The notes under the pieces were generated by a model. It searched no databases. It saw only the letters and a list, made by a program, of their open reading frames with translations, and had not been told where the DNA came from. DNA of 64,000 nucleotides from Straminergon stramineum (Eukaryota > Streptophyta > Bryopsida > Hypnales > Calliergonaceae): assembly GCA_963920665.1 (NCBI GenBank), contig OY987266.1:15815001-15879000 (forward strand), given 5' to 3'. Made by a program: the position numbers and the translations under genes. Positions 60,401 through 64,000 of the stretch are shown one piece after another. Positions within the stretch are counted from its first letter, which is position 1. The number at the start of each line of letters is the position of its first letter.

Positions 60401-60956
60401 TGAGGGTTTGGCTCCCCTCACTTGCGCGGTGCCGCTTGCTCCCAACGCGGTCCGCCGGTGCGCCTGCTCCCAACGTGCGCGGTCCGCCTCTTCGTCCTCG
60501 CAACTTGCTCTCCGTGCCCCCTCCCGCAGCCTGCTCCCGCCCCCTCCTGCAGTGTGCTTCCTCCCCCTCCCGCAGCCTGGTCCCTCCCTGAGCGGCGGCG
60601 GCGGCGACGAAATTTGAAATTTTCATTAGTAATTATGATGTTCATCTCCTTTGGTGGCTTGGCGTTCATCCATCCCCATCCATTAGCGTTTCACAATACT
60701 CATTTTAGATATCTTCAGCAACACCGTAGTGTTTTCTCTTTTTTCACAGTGTGCTTCCTTGTTGCTTCTGTATTCTCAAATTTTGTCTAGCTTTGCAATT
60801 CGGAGGAGCCTTGGGTGATGGGCGAGGCAGCGTAGTTTCCACATTGTGGTGGAGTGATCGAGGTTGCACATTGCGTACCGTGGGTCGCGGCAAGGGTGTG
60901 AAGGTCGCTGGGAGGAGCACAAGGGTGTGAACGTCACGATGGGAGGTAAGTAATTT
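60401..60956. other. GC-rich stretch upstream of the 265-bp array
   Basis: Short CCTCCCGCAGCCTG- and CTGCTCCC-type direct repeats (60470-60590) make it low complexity. Overlapping frames on both strands are open for that reason, and none is supported as a gene. Confidence 0.45.
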
Positions 60957-62140
60957 TTCTTGTTGCCTTGTCTTCCGCGAGTGTTTTCCTCATCAAATCC
61001 AGTTTTATAGTGATTTTTGGGGACGCCTGGGTGATGGTGGAAATCCAACCCTCAAGGTTGGTCACGACCGCCGACTGTTGTCTTAGACGTCTGAACTGAT
61101 GTTTGAACGCTGTTGTAGACATTGGTTGGAGCGGTGACCCTAAACCCTGTCGACACCCTCTTGATTGGAGCTGGTGCTGAGATTTTTGTTTTCATTTGTG
61201 AATTTTTTTTCGTCTTCTTGTTGCCTTGTCTCCGCGAGTGTTTTTCTTACCCTCCAGTTTTAGTCCACAACAACTCTTGACTAGAGCTGGAGCTGAGATT
61301 TTTGTTTTCATTTGTGAACTTTTTTTCGTCTTCTTGTTGCCTTGTCTACGCGAGTGTTTTTCCTCATCAAATCCAGTTTTACAGTGATTTTTGGGGACGC
61401 CTGGGTGATGGTGGAAATCCAACCCTCAAGGTTGATCACGACCGCAAAGTGTTGTCTTCGACGTCCTCTCGGATGTCTCAACGCTGTTCTGGACATTGGT
61501 CTGAGCGCTGATCCTGTTGCCCTGTCGACACCCTGTGGACCCCTTCTGTAGCTGGAGCTAAGATTTTTGTTTTCATTTGTGAACTTTTTTTCGTCTTCTT
61601 GTTGCCTTGTCTCCGTGAGTGTTTTTCCTCATCAAATCCAGCTTTATAGTGATTTTTGGGGACGCCTGGGTGATGGTGGAAATCCAACCCTTGAGGTTGG
61701 TCACGACCGCAAAGTATTGTCTTCGACGTCCTCTCGAATGTCTCAACGCTGTTCTAGACATTGGTCCGAGCACTGACCCTACTGCCCTGTCGACACCCTA
61801 TGGACCCCTTCTGTAGCTGGAGCTGAGATTTTTGTTTTCATTTGTGAACTTTTTTTCGTCTCCTTGTTGCCTTGTCTCCGCGAGTGTTTTTCCTCATCAA
61901 ATCCAGCTTTACAGTGATTTTTGGGGACGCCTGGGTGATGGTGGAAATCCAACCCTCGAGGTTGGTCACGACCGCACAGTGTTTTCCTAGACGTTTGAAC
62001 GGATGTCTCAACAATGTTTTGGACATTGGTTCGAGCGCTGACCCTACTGCCGTGTCGACACCCTCTTGACTGGAGCTGGAGCTGAGATTGACTTTTCCAT
62101 TTGTGAACTTTTTTTCGTCTTCTTGTTGCCTTGTCTTTGC
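60957..62140. repeat. 265-bp tandem array, about four units
   Basis: The landmark GTGATGGTGGAAATCCAACC occurs at 61031, 61405, 61670 and 61935. The last three are 265 bp apart; the first interval is 374 bp because part of the unit (GCTGAGATTTTTGTTTTCAT) is duplicated again. Each unit also holds CTTGTTGCCTTGTCTCCGCG, TTGGGGACGCCTGGG and a TCTCAACGCTGTTCTGGACA-like segment. Open frames on both strands merely reflect the repeat. Confidence 0.95.
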
Positions 62141-62499
62141 AAGTTTTTGAACTGAAATCCTTTTCGATATCTTGAAGTACATGAAGGTCACGTGAATGAA
62201 CCCTAGAACGATGTCTAGATGTTAAGACTGATGTTGTAATAGACGTCTCAGTCATGTGAAGTGCTGCATGTTTAGCTTCGGGTGCCAAGATTGTTCTGTC
62301 GAACGTGTTTTCGGGTTTGGGTGTCGAGTTGTTCGTCTGATGTCACATGTCGTATAAGACGAGTGTCGCATATACGAGACAAATTTGACGAGCGCGAAAT
62401 TAGGGTTTAGGATTTTCGAGCAGGGCAGCCAAAATTTTTATCTTACGTGGCGGGTTGTCAACAGTGACGTGGAAAGCTTTGACCACGTCACCATGGGCG

Positions 62500-62715
62500 A
62501 CTGCGGGTGGGGTGCGTGCGGGTAAGGTGGGGCGACCGCGGGTACCAGAATGAGGGCAACTGCGGGTCCTAAATCCAGGGCGACCGCGGGTCCCAAAATG
62601 AGGGCGACTGCGGGTCCAAAATCCAGGGCGACTGTGGGTCCAACTCAGGGCGACTGCGAGTCCAACTCAAGGCGACTGAGGGTGTAAAGGCGACCGCGGG
62701 TGTAAGGAAAAGGGC
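62500..62715. repeat. About 28-bp GC-rich tandem repeat (GGGCGACYGCGGGTCC)
   Basis: Eight to nine irregular copies of a unit built on GGGCGACTGCGGGTCC followed by AAAATCCA, AAAATGA or AACTCA. It abuts the TGACGTGG/CCACGTCA-containing stretch at 62440-62495. Confidence 0.85.
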
Positions 62716-63584
62716 GATCTTGGCTTTATCCCATATGCAAGGAATTTCTTTTGTTCCAAGGATGATAAGAACTTCTAATATACGACATAAATGCAATTGT
62801 CCATCTTTGAAAATTGGGTCCCAATTCCCACAAGAGAGATCTTACTGAGTCCTCATACCGGAAATGAGTATTTTTGTGAGGGGAAAGGCAAGTACATCAC
62901 ATCATAGAGTTCCATTGGAGATGATTTTCATACTCACTAGTCCATCCGTTAAAGGTTAAGAGCAACCTCGTGTGCCGTTGCAATTGCAAACATGGATATA
63001 ACAACCATTTCAATCTTGCTCACGATTTAGGATCCTTCAGTTTCCATGTGCCATTGCATTCTCCTAAGCCTTAAATTAAGTATTTCACATTCTGTGGTCA
63101 TTCACTCATTCATAGGAGCCTCCGAGTTCTACATGTTTTTATTACATATGGTTGGGAATTTCTAATTCAAATTTTCTACTCCTATTGAAGTGTAGAAGCC
63201 AAGATCGCAATTGGATATAATAATTACACCAAAAATAGATACAAAAACAAGAAAAAAGTAAGGATAATTAGTATTACTGTATTTATAAGTTGTACACACT
63301 AATAGAGTAGTGACCCAATCTTATAAATGAACTTCTACTTCAATTGTACTTCCATGAACTTTGTTAAGATCTCCACGTCTATACCTGTAGAAGTCCACAC
63401 TAAAGACATTGAACAAAACTTTGTAATTCTAACACTATCATGCTTTCATACTAAAGTAGATACTACACAAAACTCATCTATAGGCTATTTGCCCATGAAC
63501 TTAAGCTAGAAAACTTCAACACACCAAAATTATGCAAAAGCATTACATTACCACTTCACTACCTCTAAATCTATATTTATAAAG
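62716..63584. other. Intergenic DNA with a partial TTAA-family remnant
   Basis: Bases 62790-62957 resemble the right half of the MITE at 41124-41345 (GATTTTCATACTCACTAGTCC, then CCGTTAAAGG before TTAA at 62957). The left end is not preserved. The rest is AT-rich without a gene. Confidence 0.45.
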
Positions 63585-64000
63585 TTACGGTGAAAATGTG
63601 TAATCACTAGGCACCTCATCAGCGTCAGGGTCAGAATCATCATCCGACTCCTCCCCCCTATCATTATCATCACGATTATCATTCTCGTCGTCCTCCCTTC
63701 GTACTCGTTCATTTTGTACTTCATGTTCTACCTTTGAGTTCATGTTCCGCACTTCAGTATCCACGACGCCATCGCCACTAGTTTGCACCAATCGTTTAGT
63801 CAACCTCAATGCATCTCTTGTTCTATCAAGGTTGGATGCAGGATGTCGTCCGCCTCTACTGGATTGCCCGATGTTTCGATTGGAATTGGCTTCACCCATG
63901 ATGAATCTTTGGACAACATGGTTCTGTTGTTTGGGATTTCTTTGTAGCCTCTCTTGCGTCTTCCTCAATCGCTTTTTCTGTCCTCTTGTGCCTTCACGCA
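63585..64000 (-). CDS. 3' end of an unrecognised ORF, cut by the right edge
   Basis: The frame is open from the window edge (64000) to TAA/TGA at 63585, at least 138 codons. It is basic at first (GQKKRLRKTQERLQRN, NHVVQRF) and strongly acidic near the end (DDENDNRDDNDRG, SDDDSDPDADEVPSDYTFSP). The basic stretch could be the tail of a DNA-binding or coiled-coil region. The neighbourhood is transposon-rich, so a transposon-encoded protein is possible. I cannot identify it, and the start lies outside the window. Confidence 0.45.
   Translation of the reverse strand, partial: REGTRGQKKRLRKTQERLQRNPKQQNHVVQRFIMGEANSNRNIGQSSRGGRHPASNLDRTRDALRLTKRLVQTSGDGVVDTEVRNMNSKVEHEVQNERVRREDDENDNRDDNDRGEESDDDSDPDADEVPSDYTFSP

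Noticed and set aside
61192..62288. Several 60-170 aa minus-strand ORFs sharing the same sequence
   Set aside because: They are copies of one frame through the 265-bp tandem repeat; stops and lengths differ between units and there is no domain.
62500..62715. GGGCGACYGCGGGTCC repeats as a CRISPR or protein-coding repeat
   Set aside because: Irregular spacing with repeated, not unique, intervals; the frame is not maintained between units.

Overview
The window is nuclear DNA of a land plant that very likely keeps flagellated sperm: a bryophyte, lycophyte, fern or similar lineage. I cannot name the species. Three single-copy-looking, intron-rich genes lie in the middle. Two are axonemal: a kinesin-9 (KIF9 type) and the dynein-arm assembly factor DNAAF5. 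Flowering plants lack motile cilia and these genes. The third is a chloroplast-targeted MRL7/RCB-type protein, which identifies a plant. I rebuilt all three by hand; exon lengths, splice phases and reading frames close exactly (634, 420 and 1120 aa).

Layout. 1-960: GC-rich DNA without a supported gene. About 980-6320: a hAT DNA transposon with imperfect terminal inverted repeats (TIRs), whose transposase gene carries three in-frame stops. 6.4-6.65 kb: a MITE. 7-19.6 kb: AT-rich repeat desert holding a clean non-autonomous CACTA element (9392-10172, TSD TGT), foldback repeats, diverged tandem repeats and a GC-rich island (14.8-15.85 kb). 19687-27030 (-): kinesin-9, 16 exons. 28282-31810 (+): MRL7-like gene, 7 exons, divergent from the kinesin. 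33222-40167 (-): DNAAF5, 14 exons, convergent with MRL7, with a 5' end that is tandemly duplicated just upstream. 40.5-53 kb: AT-rich DNA with a second, more decayed hAT pseudogene (46.9-49.2 kb) that is itself split by a 173-bp CACTA-type MITE. 53.2-57.5 kb (-): a TNP2-type (CACTA/EnSpm) transposase pseudogene in four exons. 57.5-62.7 kb: its presumed upstream and subterminal DNA, with 49-bp, 265-bp and about 28-bp tandem arrays and a small divergent ORF. 63585 to the right edge: the 3' end of an unrecognised ORF on the minus strand.

The introns of the three host genes are peppered with short non-autonomous repeats, which I sorted by eye into three families: one flanked by TTAA with CCCCTaAAGGACC ends; one with AACAGG...CTGTT ends and 4-bp duplications; and one of about 310 bp ending near GGTCCC. 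Almost every copy falls wholly inside a predicted intron, which independently supports the gene models. One copy ends inside the DNAAF5 reading frame and appears to supply its stop codon.

I saw no rRNA, tRNA or CRISPR. All comparisons to families are from memory and from residues visible here; no search was run.
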